A stretch of 64,000 bases of DNA from DASQGA01 sp963762085 (GCA_963762085.1 CAVXJD010000004.1:124001-188000), one strand, 5' to 3'. Numbered from the stretch's first letter, positions 14,682 through 23,622 are shown. Program-made: numbers and translations. The notes: generated by a model not told the origin, from the sequence alone.

Positions 14682-14768
14682 ATGCGGCGCGTCTACTCGA
14701 TGACTCTACGGTACGGACTTCTTGCTGCACTTCTGCTGGCCGCAGGCGCCGGCAAGAAGTGGGGCTAG
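14682..14768 (+). CDS. 28-residue putative membrane micropeptide
   Basis: Short frame MRRVYSMTLRYGLLAALLLA plus AGAGKKWG with a textbook AAGGAGG 7 nt upstream of the ATG, the best Shine-Dalgarno sequence on the plus strand nearby. The product would be one hydrophobic helix with basic ends. It ends 19 nt before the HD-GYP gene, which itself lacks a good ribosome site, so it may be a coupling leader peptide. It could also be a small membrane protein in its own right. No homologue is known to me. Confidence 0.5.
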   Translation: MRRVYSMTLRYGLLAALLLAAGAGKKWG

Positions 14769-14787
14769 CTCTACCAGCTGACCCAAC

Positions 14788-16737
14788 ATGCTCGACATAA
14801 CGCGCGTCCAATTGAAGGCGCGCAGCCTGGTAATCGGCACTGTGACGGCCGGGACCGCGGTCCTCGCCGTCGCGGTCGTTAAGGCAACAGGCGCGCCGCA
14901 CGCCACTCTGGCTCTCCTCGGCGCAGCCGTGGTGCTGACCGAGCTCATCCAAATCTCGAGCGACAACCGCTCGCCGGATCCGGGTGACGCTCATAGCTTC
15001 AGCTTCTCGACCGGCGTCCACATCGCCGCCGTTCTCATGCTCGGACCGTGGGCGGCCGCGCTGGTTGCTGCGTTCGGCGTCATCGTCGTCGACACGCTGC
15101 GCGGCTCGCCCCGGGCGAAGGTGGCCTACAACGCAAGCGCTTTCGCGCTCTCGATCTTCATCGGGGGCCTGGCGTTCAAGGCGCTCGGCGGCGTGCCTGG
15201 GACGCTCGAGTTCTCGAGGGACTACGCGGCCATTGGCGCACTCGTCGTGGTCGCATATCTGCTCAACAACCTCCTCATGAGCGCCGTCGTGGCCTTCCAC
15301 GAAGGTGCCTCGCTGTGGCCGCTGGCCCGCGACGCGAGCTGGGACGGTCTTCACTCGGCCGCGGCCGAGGCGGGGCTCGGCGTCGCGTTCGCGCGGTTCG
15401 CTCTGTACGACCCCTGGGCGGTCATAGTGCTCGTCCCCCTTGTGCTTGCGGTTTACCAGGCGTACGCGAGACTCGCTCTTCTGCGCCGCGAGACGGCACA
15501 CGCGCTCGAGACCTTCGCGAACCTGATCGACGAGCGCGATGCGTCGACCCTCCGCCATTCGGCTCGAGTTGCGGACTACGTCGAGGAGCTTGCGCAGCGG
15601 CTTGGTTTCCCATCCGTCGACGTGGCCCGGCTGCGCTGGGCCGGCCGGCTCCACGACCTCGGGAAGATCGCCGTCGACGGCTCCGTTTTGCGCAAACCGG
15701 GCAAGCTCGACGAGGAGGAATGGCAAGTAATGCGTCGCCATCCGCGGCTCTCCGCGCGCCTCCTCGGTCGCTTTCGGTTCGCTCAGGACGAGTCGCGGGC
15801 GGTCGAGTACCACCACGAGCGAGCGGACGGAAGCGGCTACTACGGGATCGACGCGGCTGACATCCCGCTTGCTGCCCACTTCCTGATCGTGGCTGACAGC
15901 TATGACGCAATGACGAGCGACCGCGCCTACCGGAACGGCCTTCCCAAGGAGCACGCGCTTGCGGAAATCGAAAAGAACCTCGGTTCGCAGTTTCACACCG
16001 GGGTCGGAAAGGCCTTCGTGGCCCTCCAGCGTGGCGAGGACCCGCGAGCGGCCCTGTCGCATGCTGAGCGCCTCGAGATGAGGCTTCTGCTCCGGTCCAA
16101 CCGGCCGCCTGTGCTCCAGCGGCGCGACATCCGCCCCGACTATGTCGCCTGTGCCGGGGTGGTCGGCGCGCTCGCGGCTTTGGGACTGGGCGTCCCGCTG
16201 CTCGCGGTCCCAGCCATCCTGCTCGCGGCCGCCGGGCTCACCTTCCTGCAGCTCGGCGCCTATCGCGAGCGCCGCCTCGTCCGTGGCCTCACCTCCGTTC
16301 TGCAGGGCGAGCGCCCACGCGACGCAACGTTCTCCCAGGTTGCCGCCGTCATCGCCGGCGCCTGCGAGCTCCGCTGGGCCGGGCTCATCCGCTGGCGGGA
16401 GCGGGACTGCACGGGCACGATCGAGTTCGAATGGAGTGCCGGTGCCGCGGCCGCTGGGGAGACCGCGCTCATGAGCTGGCTCCTGCGGGAGGCCGAGTCA
16501 AGCGAGGGCGTTCACGTCGCGGACGGCTCTGAGCTCGGGAAGCAAGAGGCGCACGTGGCTGTCCCCTTGCATTGCGGCGAGGCACTTGTTGGATATGTCG
16601 TCTTGGCGCTGGACAGCCGACCCTCCAGGACGATCCAGGACGCGTTGGAAACATGCGTCGGTCGGCTCGCCGCCGCGCTCGTTCCGGCAGAGGACGCGGC
16701 CGTGGTCCCGCTACCCGTCCGCGCTCTGGCCTCCTAG
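14788..16737 (+). CDS. Membrane HD-GYP domain protein
   Basis: 649-aa multidomain sensor. Residues 1-235 form about six to seven membrane helices (MASE-like input). An HD-GYP-type phosphohydrolase domain follows: LRHSARVADYVEELAQRLG, GRLHDLGKIAVDGSVLRKPG, then HHERADGSGYYG and VADSYDAMTSDRAYRNG. Two further membrane helices (~450-490) lead to a C-terminal GAF-like domain. HD-GYP proteins usually degrade cyclic di-GMP. Here the signature reads GYY rather than GYP, so activity is likely but not certain. It begins 19 nt after the 28-residue micro-ORF, and the next gene follows after 3 nt. Confidence 0.85.
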   Translation: MLDITRVQLKARSLVIGTVTAGTAVLAVAVVKATGAPHATLALLGAAVVLTELIQISSDNRSPDPGDAHSFSFSTGVHIAAVLMLGPWAAALVAAFGVIVVDTLRGSPRAKVAYNASAFALSIFIGGLAFKALGGVPGTLEFSRDYAAIGALVVVAYLLNNLLMSAVVAFHEGASLWPLARDASWDGLHSAAAEAGLGVAFARFALYDPWAVIVLVPLVLAVYQAYARLALLRRETAHALETFANLIDERDASTLRHSARVADYVEELAQRLGFPSVDVARLRWAGRLHDLGKIAVDGSVLRKPGKLDEEEWQVMRRHPRLSARLLGRFRFAQDESRAVEYHHERADGSGYYGIDAADIPLAAHFLIVADSYDAMTSDRAYRNGLPKEHALAEIEKNLGSQFHTGVGKAFVALQRGEDPRAALSHAERLEMRLLLRSNRPPVLQRRDIRPDYVACAGVVGALAALGLGVPLLAVPAILLAAAGLTFLQLGAYRERRLVRGLTSVLQGERPRDATFSQVAAVIAGACELRWAGLIRWRERDCTGTIEFEWSAGAAAAGETALMSWLLREAESSEGVHVADGSELGKQEAHVAVPLHCGEALVGYVVLALDSRPSRTIQDALETCVGRLAAALVPAEDAAVVPLPVRALAS

Positions 16738-16740
16738 GCC

Positions 16741-18594
16741 GTGTTCCTCCTCCCGAGCATTCTTCTCGGGATCCTGTTCGCCCTCCTCGTCGGAGGTCGG
16801 CCGGGACGCCTGCTCGAGCTCAGGATCCGCCGCGCCTGGTGTGTGCCCGCCGCGCTCGGCCTGCAGCTCGTGCTCGTCTGGTTCTCGCACGGCAAGGCCG
16901 TCCCGGCCGTGGTCGAGACGATCATTCACATCTCGAGCTACGGATTCCTCATCTTCTTCGCGATGTCGAACGCGAGGACGAAGGTGCTTCTCCCTCTCTT
17001 CGCGGGCATGGCGACGAACGCCATCGCCATCGTGGCCAACGGCGGCAAGATGCCAGTCTCACCTGATGCGGCCCGCGCCGCCGGAATCGAGGTGGGAGCG
17101 CACTCGAACGTCCAGCTGGGCGGGGACCGCCTGACCTTCCTGGGTGACGTGTTTGCACTCCCTCACCAGATGCCGCTCGCGAATGTCTTTTCGGTCGGCG
17201 ACCTTCTGATCGGGGCAGGGATGATGGTCCTGATCGTCGTGATCTCGCTCGGCGGCGGCGAGCGCTCGCTTGTTTTGAGCCGGCTTCTACGCCCGCTCGG
17301 CGTGCCTGCCTTCCGGCAGCTTGCGGCCGGCAAGCTGATCTCGCACTTCGGTGACTGGCTGACACTCGCGGCTCTGATCGGCTGGGTCTACGACGCTACG
17401 GGGTCGGTTAGCCAGGTGGCACTGCTCATGTTGGTGCGGCTGGCGCCACCCGTTCTCGGCGGCGGCCTCGCCGCGATGTTGGTCGACCGACTTCCGCGGA
17501 ACCGGCTCCTTGTCCAGGTGGAGGTAGCGCGCGGGATCGCCATCGCTGGTGCGTTCGCTGCCGTCGTCTCGGGCTCGAGGCCGCTGGCATTCGTCGCTCT
17601 GGCGGCGTCCGGAGCGCTGGCAGCCATCTCCGCCGCCACCGTGCCGTCTCTCGTGCCGTCCCTGCTCGGCCACGAGGAGCTGCCGGCAGCAAATGCCGCG
17701 CTTGGAATCGCTCAGGACGGGGCGATGGCGCTCGGTGCCTTGGGCGCTGGCGTCATCCTCACCTCCGTCGGCGTCCAGGTCGCACTGGCAGTCGACTTCG
17801 TGACTTTCGTCGTGGCCGCGCTCCTCTACAGCCGCGTACGGATGCCACCCTTGCCGATTGCCCGCGTGCCGGAGCCCAAGGAGGCGAGTCTTCTCTCCGG
17901 CCTTCGCTACGTGTGTCGGAAAAGGATCCTGCTCGTGCTCATCGGTTCCTTCGCGACCGCCACGATTGCGACCGGGCTCGCGAACGCGAGCTTGCCGCGC
18001 TTTCTGGAGGAGCTTGGGCTCGGCACGGAGGGATACGGCTTCGGACTGGCGGCGCTTGCCGCCGGGCTCACGGTCGGCCAGGCGGTGGTCGGGCTGGCGC
18101 GAGTGGGCACGGGCGGCGGGCGCTGGATCGGCGTCTCGCTCCTCGGCATGGCGCTCCTCTTCGTCGGGCTGGCGCTCACGGAGCACCTCTGGACGGCAAT
18201 CCTGTTTCTCGCCCTGATCGGGTTCATCGACGGCACCACGGACGTCCTCTTCGACACGATCGTGCAGCGCGAAGCCGACTCGCGGTATTACGGCCGTGTC
18301 TTCGGGCTGGCCTCCGCCTTCTTCACGACGACGATGATGGGAGCCGTCGCGGCGGCGCCCCTCGTCAACCGTCTCGGCGACGCGCACGACGTCATTCTCG
18401 TCGCTGCGATTGGGCTGCTCGTAGCTGGATGTGTCGCGCTGGTCGGATCGGGACTGTTTCAGCGCCGTCCTTCCTTCCTGCGACCGGACTCGATTGTGCC
18501 TTTCGACCTGGTCGAAGAGCTCGCCATCGCCCCGGCCGGAGGAGAGCCACGCATCGACGATGTGCGGAAGCAGGGCGCCGCCTACGACCGATAG
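16741..18594 (+). CDS. DUF5317-MFS transporter fusion
   Basis: 617-aa membrane protein. Residues 1-170 resemble the DUF5317 family (LLGILFALLVGGRPGRLLEL, with the NGGKMPVSPDAAR loop and four to five helices). Residues ~185-590 are a 12-helix major facilitator: LISHFGDWLTLAALIGWVYD, the cytoplasmic loop LVDRLPRNRLLVQVEVARG and a second half FIDGTTDVLFDTIVQREADS. The closest MFS type is the macrolide/permease-like efflux group, but the substrate is unknown. The GTG lies 3 nt after the HD-GYP stop, so both belong to one transcript. The soluble C-terminus is ~40 residues. Confidence 0.8.
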   Translation: MFLLPSILLGILFALLVGGRPGRLLELRIRRAWCVPAALGLQLVLVWFSHGKAVPAVVETIIHISSYGFLIFFAMSNARTKVLLPLFAGMATNAIAIVANGGKMPVSPDAARAAGIEVGAHSNVQLGGDRLTFLGDVFALPHQMPLANVFSVGDLLIGAGMMVLIVVISLGGGERSLVLSRLLRPLGVPAFRQLAAGKLISHFGDWLTLAALIGWVYDATGSVSQVALLMLVRLAPPVLGGGLAAMLVDRLPRNRLLVQVEVARGIAIAGAFAAVVSGSRPLAFVALAASGALAAISAATVPSLVPSLLGHEELPAANAALGIAQDGAMALGALGAGVILTSVGVQVALAVDFVTFVVAALLYSRVRMPPLPIARVPEPKEASLLSGLRYVCRKRILLVLIGSFATATIATGLANASLPRFLEELGLGTEGYGFGLAALAAGLTVGQAVVGLARVGTGGGRWIGVSLLGMALLFVGLALTEHLWTAILFLALIGFIDGTTDVLFDTIVQREADSRYYGRVFGLASAFFTTTMMGAVAAAPLVNRLGDAHDVILVAAIGLLVAGCVALVGSGLFQRRPSFLRPDSIVPFDLVEELAIAPAGGEPRIDDVRKQGAAYDR

Positions 18595-18628
18595 GATCGC
18601 CCGCGGAACGCCAGACTAAGGGGAGACC

Positions 18629-20035
18629 ATGGACTGTGACGTCGCCGTCCTCGGTGGAGGGCCGGGCGGATACACGGCCGCGATTCGTGCCGCACAGCTG
18701 GGCGCGAAGACCGTCTGCATCGAGAAGGAGGCCGAGCTCGGTGGCACCTGCCTGCGAGTCGGGTGCATTCCCACCAAGGCATGGGTGCAGACCGCGTTCG
18801 CGATCAAGGAAGCGGAGGAGACGTTCGCCAAGCTGGGTGTGAACGTCGGCGCCCCGGAGCTCGATTTTGCGAAGGCGAACGAGTGGAAGGCAGCCATCGT
18901 CAAGCAGCTGACCGGCGGCGTCGCCGGGCTCTTCAAGGCGAACGGCGTCGAGTGGGTGAAGGGCACCGGCCGGTTCAAGGATGCGAACACGATCGCGGTC
19001 GAGGACGGGGAGGACGTGAGCTTCAAGAGCGCCGTCGTCGCGACCGGCTCGTTCCCCCTCCGCCCGCCGATCGAGGGGATCGACTCCGCCCGCTGCGTGG
19101 ACTCGACGGGTCTCCTCTCCCAGACCGAGGTGCCGAAGCGGCTCGTGATCCTTGGCGGCGGCATCATCGGCTGCGAGTTCGCTTCGATCCTGCGCCGGTT
19201 CGGGAGCGAGGTGACGATCGTCGAGATGCTGCCTGCGCTGATCCCCGCCGAAGATGCGGATGCCCAGAAGGAGCTCCTGAAGCAGTTCAAGAAGCGCGGT
19301 ATCGACGTCCACCTCGAGTCGCAGTGCAAGAAGATCGAGGAGGAGGGGGAAGGACTGGTGGTGCATTACGGCGACGGCCAGACCGTGGAGGCCGACCTGA
19401 TGCTGGTCGCCACGGGCCGCGGTCCACTCGTGGACGACGTCGGGCTCGAGGCCGCCGGCATCGAGTTCGACCCCAAGCAGGGCATCGCCGCCGACGAGCA
19501 CCGCCGCACGACGGTCGCGAACATCTACGCGGTCGGGGACTGCGCCGGTTACTGGCAGCTCGCGCATACAGCATTCCGCGAGGGCGAGGTCGCGGCGGAG
19601 AACGCGATGGGCCAAGAGGCGATCGTCGACAACCGTGGCGTCCCACGACCTATCTACACGGATCCCGAGATCGCAGCCGTCGGGCTCACCGAGCAGGAGG
19701 CGCGGGAACAGCATGGTGATGCGGTCGCGGTCGGCATGTTCCCGTGGTCGGCAAACGGCCGCGCCATGATGCAGAACGAGACCGTCGGCTGGGTCAAGTC
19801 GATCCACGAGACGCGCTACGGCGAGTTCCTCGGGCTCGTCATGGTCGGCCCGCACGTGACCGATCTCGTCGAGGCCGGGGTTGTCGCGCTCGATGCAGAG
19901 GCGACCGTGGAGACGATCGCCGACGGCATGGCAGCGCACCCGACGCTCTCAGAGGCGATCAAGGAAGCCGGGCTTGTCGCGCTCGGCCGAGCGATCCACC
20001 TGCCGAACAAGAAGCGTGCGAAGGCGAGCGCGTAG
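18629..20035 (+). CDS. lpdA: Dihydrolipoyl dehydrogenase (E3)
   Basis: Flavoprotein that reoxidises dihydrolipoamide on E2 with NAD+. 468 aa. It has the FAD motif AVLGGGPGGYTAAIRAAQLG, the redox disulfide GGTCLRVGCIPTK (~42-47), the NAD motif LVILGGGIIGCEFASILRRF and the second FAD motif VGDCAGYWQLAHTAF. The C-terminal HPTLSEAI carries the active-site His-Glu pair. AAGGGGAGA precedes the ATG. It is presumably the E3 of the dehydrogenase encoded at 10675-14110, although two membrane-protein genes intervene. Confidence 0.95.
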   Translation: MDCDVAVLGGGPGGYTAAIRAAQLGAKTVCIEKEAELGGTCLRVGCIPTKAWVQTAFAIKEAEETFAKLGVNVGAPELDFAKANEWKAAIVKQLTGGVAGLFKANGVEWVKGTGRFKDANTIAVEDGEDVSFKSAVVATGSFPLRPPIEGIDSARCVDSTGLLSQTEVPKRLVILGGGIIGCEFASILRRFGSEVTIVEMLPALIPAEDADAQKELLKQFKKRGIDVHLESQCKKIEEEGEGLVVHYGDGQTVEADLMLVATGRGPLVDDVGLEAAGIEFDPKQGIAADEHRRTTVANIYAVGDCAGYWQLAHTAFREGEVAAENAMGQEAIVDNRGVPRPIYTDPEIAAVGLTEQEAREQHGDAVAVGMFPWSANGRAMMQNETVGWVKSIHETRYGEFLGLVMVGPHVTDLVEAGVVALDAEATVETIADGMAAHPTLSEAIKEAGLVALGRAIHLPNKKRAKASA

Positions 20036-20244
20036 AGCACGACCTGCTCTGGTCACAAACGGGGGATGGCGAGACGGGCGGTTGCGCGCCACTCTGAGAG
20101 CGTGCTCCCGCTGACCGGCGAGCGGCCCGCTAACCACGCGGCGGCCCGCCGTGCGGTACGCCGGCCGGCGGAGCCTTCCTCGTACATACGTCCGGCCTAT
20201 CCCGACGGCGCCGTTAGAGTGCGCCGGGTCAAAAGGGAGGCGAG

Positions 20245-20466
20245 ATGAACAAGCGAAAGGCGATGATCGGCTGGCTGGTCTATACGGCCGGAAAGCCGAT
20301 TGCGAAGCGGATGCTGAAGTCGAAGGCGAAGGCCGCGGTCCCCGGGAAAAAGGCGGGCTCGCGGCGACCGAACTTCGCGGCGATCCTGGCCGGCGTCGGT
20401 GCCGCGATCGGAGCGCTCATGTTCTGGCGCAGCCGCGGCTCTTCGAACGACTACACCCCGAGCTGA
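20245..20466 (+). CDS. Small basic single-pass membrane protein
   Basis: 73 aa. Basic N-terminal half (KRKAMIGWLVYTAGKPIAKR, then KSKAKAAVPGKKAG), one C-terminal hydrophobic helix FAAILAGVGAAIGALMFW and a short polar tail. AAAGGGAGGCGAG precedes the ATG. No function is assigned; such proteins are common in Actinobacteria. The stop overlaps a CTG that probably starts the FAD oxidoreductase. The ~200 bp upstream (20036-20244) hold GC-rich inverted repeats around 20140-20175 but no gene. Confidence 0.6.
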   Translation: MNKRKAMIGWLVYTAGKPIAKRMLKSKAKAAVPGKKAGSRRPNFAAILAGVGAAIGALMFWRSRGSSNDYTPS

Positions 20467-21592
20467 CCCGGGATACGGTCGTCGTCGGCGGAGGGCTCGC
20501 CGGCCTCGCCGTCGCACGGTACGCCGCCGAGCGCGGCGACAAAGTCGTTCTCGTCGAGCGAGGTGGGATCGGGGCCGGCGCGTCCGGGCGGAACGGAGGC
20601 TTCCTCTTCCGGCAGCCGGCGGCGTGGATCAAACGAGCACCTGGAGGAGTCGGCCGCGATCTATGCGGGGCTGCAGGACGACGGGCCGGTACCGTTCGAT
20701 TTCGGGCCGCGCCCCCAAGCTCGTCCTCGCAGTTGAAGAGGGCGAGCTTCCACACGCGCGGGCCTATGCGGAGTCCGTCGGCGGCGAGGCAGTCGACCTC
20801 CGCGAGGATCCCTGGTTTGCCCACGACCTCGCCGGCGGGTACGTCGTCGAGGGCGGATTCGTGCTCGACGCGACGGGCGCGACGACAGCGATGGCCGAGG
20901 CCGCGCGACGTGCCGGGGTCGAGTTCAGTCTCGGTTGCGCGGCGAAGCGGATTCTCTTCGAGATGGGGCGTGTCTCGGGCCTTGCCACCGACGTGGGCAT
21001 CCTCCGGTGCGACCGAATCGCCGTGGCGAGCGGCCCGCGGGCAAGGTTTCTCCTCCGGGTGGCAGGGATCGATCTTCCGATCTCGTCGTCGCGGGGTTGG
21101 CTCATGGATACGGCTCCGGTCGAATCGCCGCCGTCGTACTCGATCGAGCAGGCTGTCTGGCCGGTCCAGGAGGACATGGGCACGCTGGTAGCGGAACCGA
21201 CGCTCGCGCAGGTCGCCGCCGGAGAGGCCGAGGAGCCGGGTCTCGTCTCGCTTCTCCTCGGCGGGCGCTCGGCTGGCCAGTGCGTGATCGGCACCTCCTT
21301 GGGGCGGTCATTGACGGAGGAGGCGGAACGCCCTGGCACGGTCCGCATCCTCGCCGAGCGGGCAGCCCGGGTCTCACCGCAGCTACGCGAAGTACCGGTC
21401 GTCGCGGCGTGGTCGGGGCGGCGCGCCATGAGCCCCGACGGGCTTCCGGTCGTCGGTCCCGTACCGGGGGTCGAGGGGCTCGAGGTCGCGTCCGGGTTCT
21501 CGTCGATCGGGATGATGACCATTCCGGCCGCCTGCAAGCGTCTTGCCGAGGGATCGCCGACCCCGGAGCACGCGCCTGGACGCTTCGGATGA
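20463..21592 (+). pseudogene. FAD-dependent amine/D-amino-acid oxidase-like gene with two frameshifts
   Basis: The product would be a DAO-type flavoprotein oxidising an amine or amino acid. The FAD-binding start TRDTVVVGGGLAGLAVARYA...GASGRNGGFLFRQPAAWI is in one frame. EHLEESAAIYAGLQDDGPVP is in the next, and the rest (KLVLAVEEGELPHARAYAES to the C-terminal GLPVVGPVPGVEGLEVASGF) is in the third. One extra A in the AAA run at 20631-20633 and one extra C in the run at 20712-20716 explain both shifts. They may be sequencing errors or a real decayed gene. The apparent start is a CTG (20463) overlapping the previous stop. The ATGA overlap with the GNAT gene is intact. Confidence 0.75.
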
Positions 21593-22494
21593 TCCGTCCG
21601 TTTACTTCGGAGGATGCCGCGGCGGTCGCTCACATGGCCCGCGCAGCGACTCCGTATTGGCTCTGGACGGCGGCGAGCGTCCTGCACGAGCATCAGAGCC
21701 AGCCAGAGCGTGCCCGGGCGAACTGGCTCGTCGCGGTCGATGGCGACCAGGTCATCGGCTGGGCGGAAGCCAACCTCACCTGGCAAGTCGCGAGCCCGGG
21801 TGTCGCGGATGTGTGGGTCGTCGTCCGTCCAGATCGCGAGGGGGAGGGCACCGGCCGCGAGCTGTACGCCCAGTCGGAGGCTCACCTCCGCGCTTGCGGC
21901 GCTCGGAAGATGACGTCGTACGCAGCTCCGGGATCCCGCGGCGAGCAGTTCGCGGACGTACGAGGCTTCACGACGGCACGCCGGGAGCAGCTCTACGAGA
22001 TCGACCTCCTTACGGTCGGACCTCCGCCTTCGTGCTCCCCGGCCGGAGCCGCCCTCGTTCAGCTCGGCGAGCTCCGCGACCGGGCGCACGAGCTGTACGA
22101 GCTCTTCGTTACGGTAGAGGCGGGGATGCCGACCGACGAGCCGTGGACCGGCTCGACGTTCGAGGAGTGGGAGGCCGAGATGTGGCGGAACCCGCACCTC
22201 GACAATGAGACAAGCGTGGTCGCGCTTGTCGACGGACGTGCCGTGGCCGTGTCATGGCTACTCGTTGCCGGGTGCTTCGCCGAGGTCGAGGTGACTGGCA
22301 CGCTCCCCGAATTCCGCCGCCGCGGGCTCGCGCGCGCGACCAAGAGCGAGTCCATGCGGCTCGCCGCCGAGCGGGGCGTGGAGAGGATCGTGACCGGCAC
22401 CGACTTCGAGAACGCCGGCATGCTCGCCCTGAATGACGCGCTGGGATTTCGCCGAACGGCTGTCGAGCTGGAGCTCTCGAAGCAGCTCGATTAG
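21589..22494 (+). CDS. Tandem GNAT N-acetyltransferase
   Basis: 302 aa with two GNAT-like halves. The first (residues ~1-140) has WLVAVDGDQVIGWAEANL and VVVRPDREGEGTGRELYAQ. The second (~150-300) has VVALVDGRAVAVSWLLVAG and the acetyl-CoA-binding TLPEFRRRGLARATKSESMR followed by FENAGMLALNDALGFRR. The family transfers an acetyl group from acetyl-CoA to amines. The acceptor is unknown. The ATG overlaps the oxidoreductase stop (ATGA). An extended in-frame reading back to 20935 runs through the oxidoreductase and is spurious. Confidence 0.85.
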   Translation: MIRPFTSEDAAAVAHMARAATPYWLWTAASVLHEHQSQPERARANWLVAVDGDQVIGWAEANLTWQVASPGVADVWVVVRPDREGEGTGRELYAQSEAHLRACGARKMTSYAAPGSRGEQFADVRGFTTARREQLYEIDLLTVGPPPSCSPAGAALVQLGELRDRAHELYELFVTVEAGMPTDEPWTGSTFEEWEAEMWRNPHLDNETSVVALVDGRAVAVSWLLVAGCFAEVEVTGTLPEFRRRGLARATKSESMRLAAERGVERIVTGTDFENAGMLALNDALGFRRTAVELELSKQLD

Positions 22495-22497
22495 GCT
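22492..22497 (+). promoter_or_regulatory. -10 element of the cupin gene
   Basis: TAGGCT, 6 nt upstream of the GTG at 22504 and overlapping the stop codon of the GNAT gene. It fits the leaderless pattern. Confidence 0.4.
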
Positions 22498-22503
22498 TTC
22501 GGC

Positions 22504-22881
22504 GTGGATCCGCTGATCGCACCGATCGACGGAGCCGACCACCGCGAGGTTGGCGGGGCCACAATCGACGTCGTGCCGGTGGGCACCGGCCGGGTGAAGC
22601 GTGTCGTCTACCCAGCCGGCTTCCGCTGGTCGAAGAACATGCAGCCCGAAGTGGGTACGGAGCTTTGCATGCACGCCCACGTCGGGTTTCTCGCGCGCGG
22701 TCGAATCGAGGGCGAGTACGCCGACGGCTGCACGTTCGAGTACGAAGCCCCGGCGGCGATTGCGATCGAGCCGGGTCATGATGCCTGGGTTGCGGGCGAG
22801 GAACCCGCCGTCGTGATCGAGTTCGACTTCGAGGGTGAAACAGCGGAGCGCTTTGGCCTTCCGCTCGAGCACGCCCACTAG
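22504..22881 (+). CDS. Small cupin-domain protein
   Basis: 125 aa. It has a single beta-barrel cupin: YPAGFRWSKNMQPEVGTELC, then HAHVGFLARGRIEGEYADG and APAAIAIEPGHDAWV, and closing strands. The HxH pattern and the PGHDAW motif suit a metal-binding cupin; the ligand is unknown. The GTG at 22504 has TAGGCT (22492-22497) exactly 6 nt upstream and no Shine-Dalgarno sequence, suggesting a leaderless transcript. Confidence 0.75.
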   Translation: MDPLIAPIDGADHREVGGATIDVVPVGTGRVKRVVYPAGFRWSKNMQPEVGTELCMHAHVGFLARGRIEGEYADGCTFEYEAPAAIAIEPGHDAWVAGEEPAVVIEFDFEGETAERFGLPLEHAH

Positions 22882-22941
22882 CTGATGCCTCACGAAGCCG
22901 TTTGGCGCTGCGAAGGCTCGAGGGCCGCGCGGCTTCCGCGG

Positions 22942-23622
22942 CTAGCTCGAGCGAAGCTCGATCCACGTCGAGGCGGCGAAGGCGAGCAGGTCGCCACCCG
23001 CCGTATACAGAGCGGAGCCGGCCAGGCGCTTGCGACCCTCGATCGCGCGCCGCCAACCGATCACGACATGCGGCTCACCCGCACGCGGAAGCTCGACAAT
23101 GTGGGCAGCCAGCCTCCCAAGCAGAATTCCTTCGCGTTGGAAGTCGTCCACTGCCCAGCCGGATGGGCAGTCGAGAGCCGCCCAGACCAGCTCGGGAGGT
23201 ACCGCGCTGTCTGGTACCCAGGGCGCGGCAACGAGCCCGTCGCGTTCTGCGACCGGCCCAGGGTAGATGGCGAGCCCGTCCCTCCTGTCCGGGCCGCAAA
23301 CGAAGCACGTCGAGTAGGCGTGGTGCAGGAAGCCCGCGAAGTCCCGCGCGGCCAGGTCTGCCTCGGGAAGCGACAGAGGATCCGGCACCTTGACGTCGAG
23401 CTCGACCGCCTCCGCCTCAGCGACGAGTCGGTCGCCGTCGCGGAGCTCGATTCGGTCGCTCACCCGAACTAGCTCCATGGGGGTGTCGAGCGGCGGGGGA
23501 AGGCGGAGCGTCACCTCCGCGTCGCCGTCGACGTGTGCGGCCACGAGCCCGCAGGCGTAGCCGCCGTTTGCGGATCCCGGAGGGCCGTTGTAGCGGCCGG
23601 GAATGAGAAGCGACTCGGCCAT
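22942..23622 (-). CDS. Hot-dog-fold thioesterase-like protein
   Basis: 226 aa. It resembles double-hot-dog acyl-CoA thioesterase-like proteins: PGSANGGYACGLVAAHVDG near the N-terminus, the strand AEVTLRLPPPLDTPMELVR, a central CFVCGPDRRDGLAIYPG and the second-half VVIGWRRAIEGRKRLAGSAL. The double Cys (CFVC) segment recurs in this family. The substrate is unknown. The ATG at 23622 has TATGGT nine bases upstream on the minus strand, again with no Shine-Dalgarno sequence. It is convergent with the cupin gene. Confidence 0.65.
   Translation of the reverse strand: MAESLLIPGRYNGPPGSANGGYACGLVAAHVDGDAEVTLRLPPPLDTPMELVRVSDRIELRDGDRLVAEAEAVELDVKVPDPLSLPEADLAARDFAGFLHHAYSTCFVCGPDRRDGLAIYPGPVAERDGLVAAPWVPDSAVPPELVWAALDCPSGWAVDDFQREGILLGRLAAHIVELPRAGEPHVVIGWRRAIEGRKRLAGSALYTAGGDLLAFAASTWIELRSS

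Noticed and set aside
14242..16062. 606-codon minus-strand open frame
   Set aside because: Antisense to the VOC and HD-GYP genes, and it crosses a strong terminator. Composition is typical of a shadow frame.
20935..21588. N-terminal extension of the GNAT gene
   Set aside because: The in-frame extension runs through the FAD oxidoreductase coding region in another frame. The ATGA junction at 21589 is the natural start.
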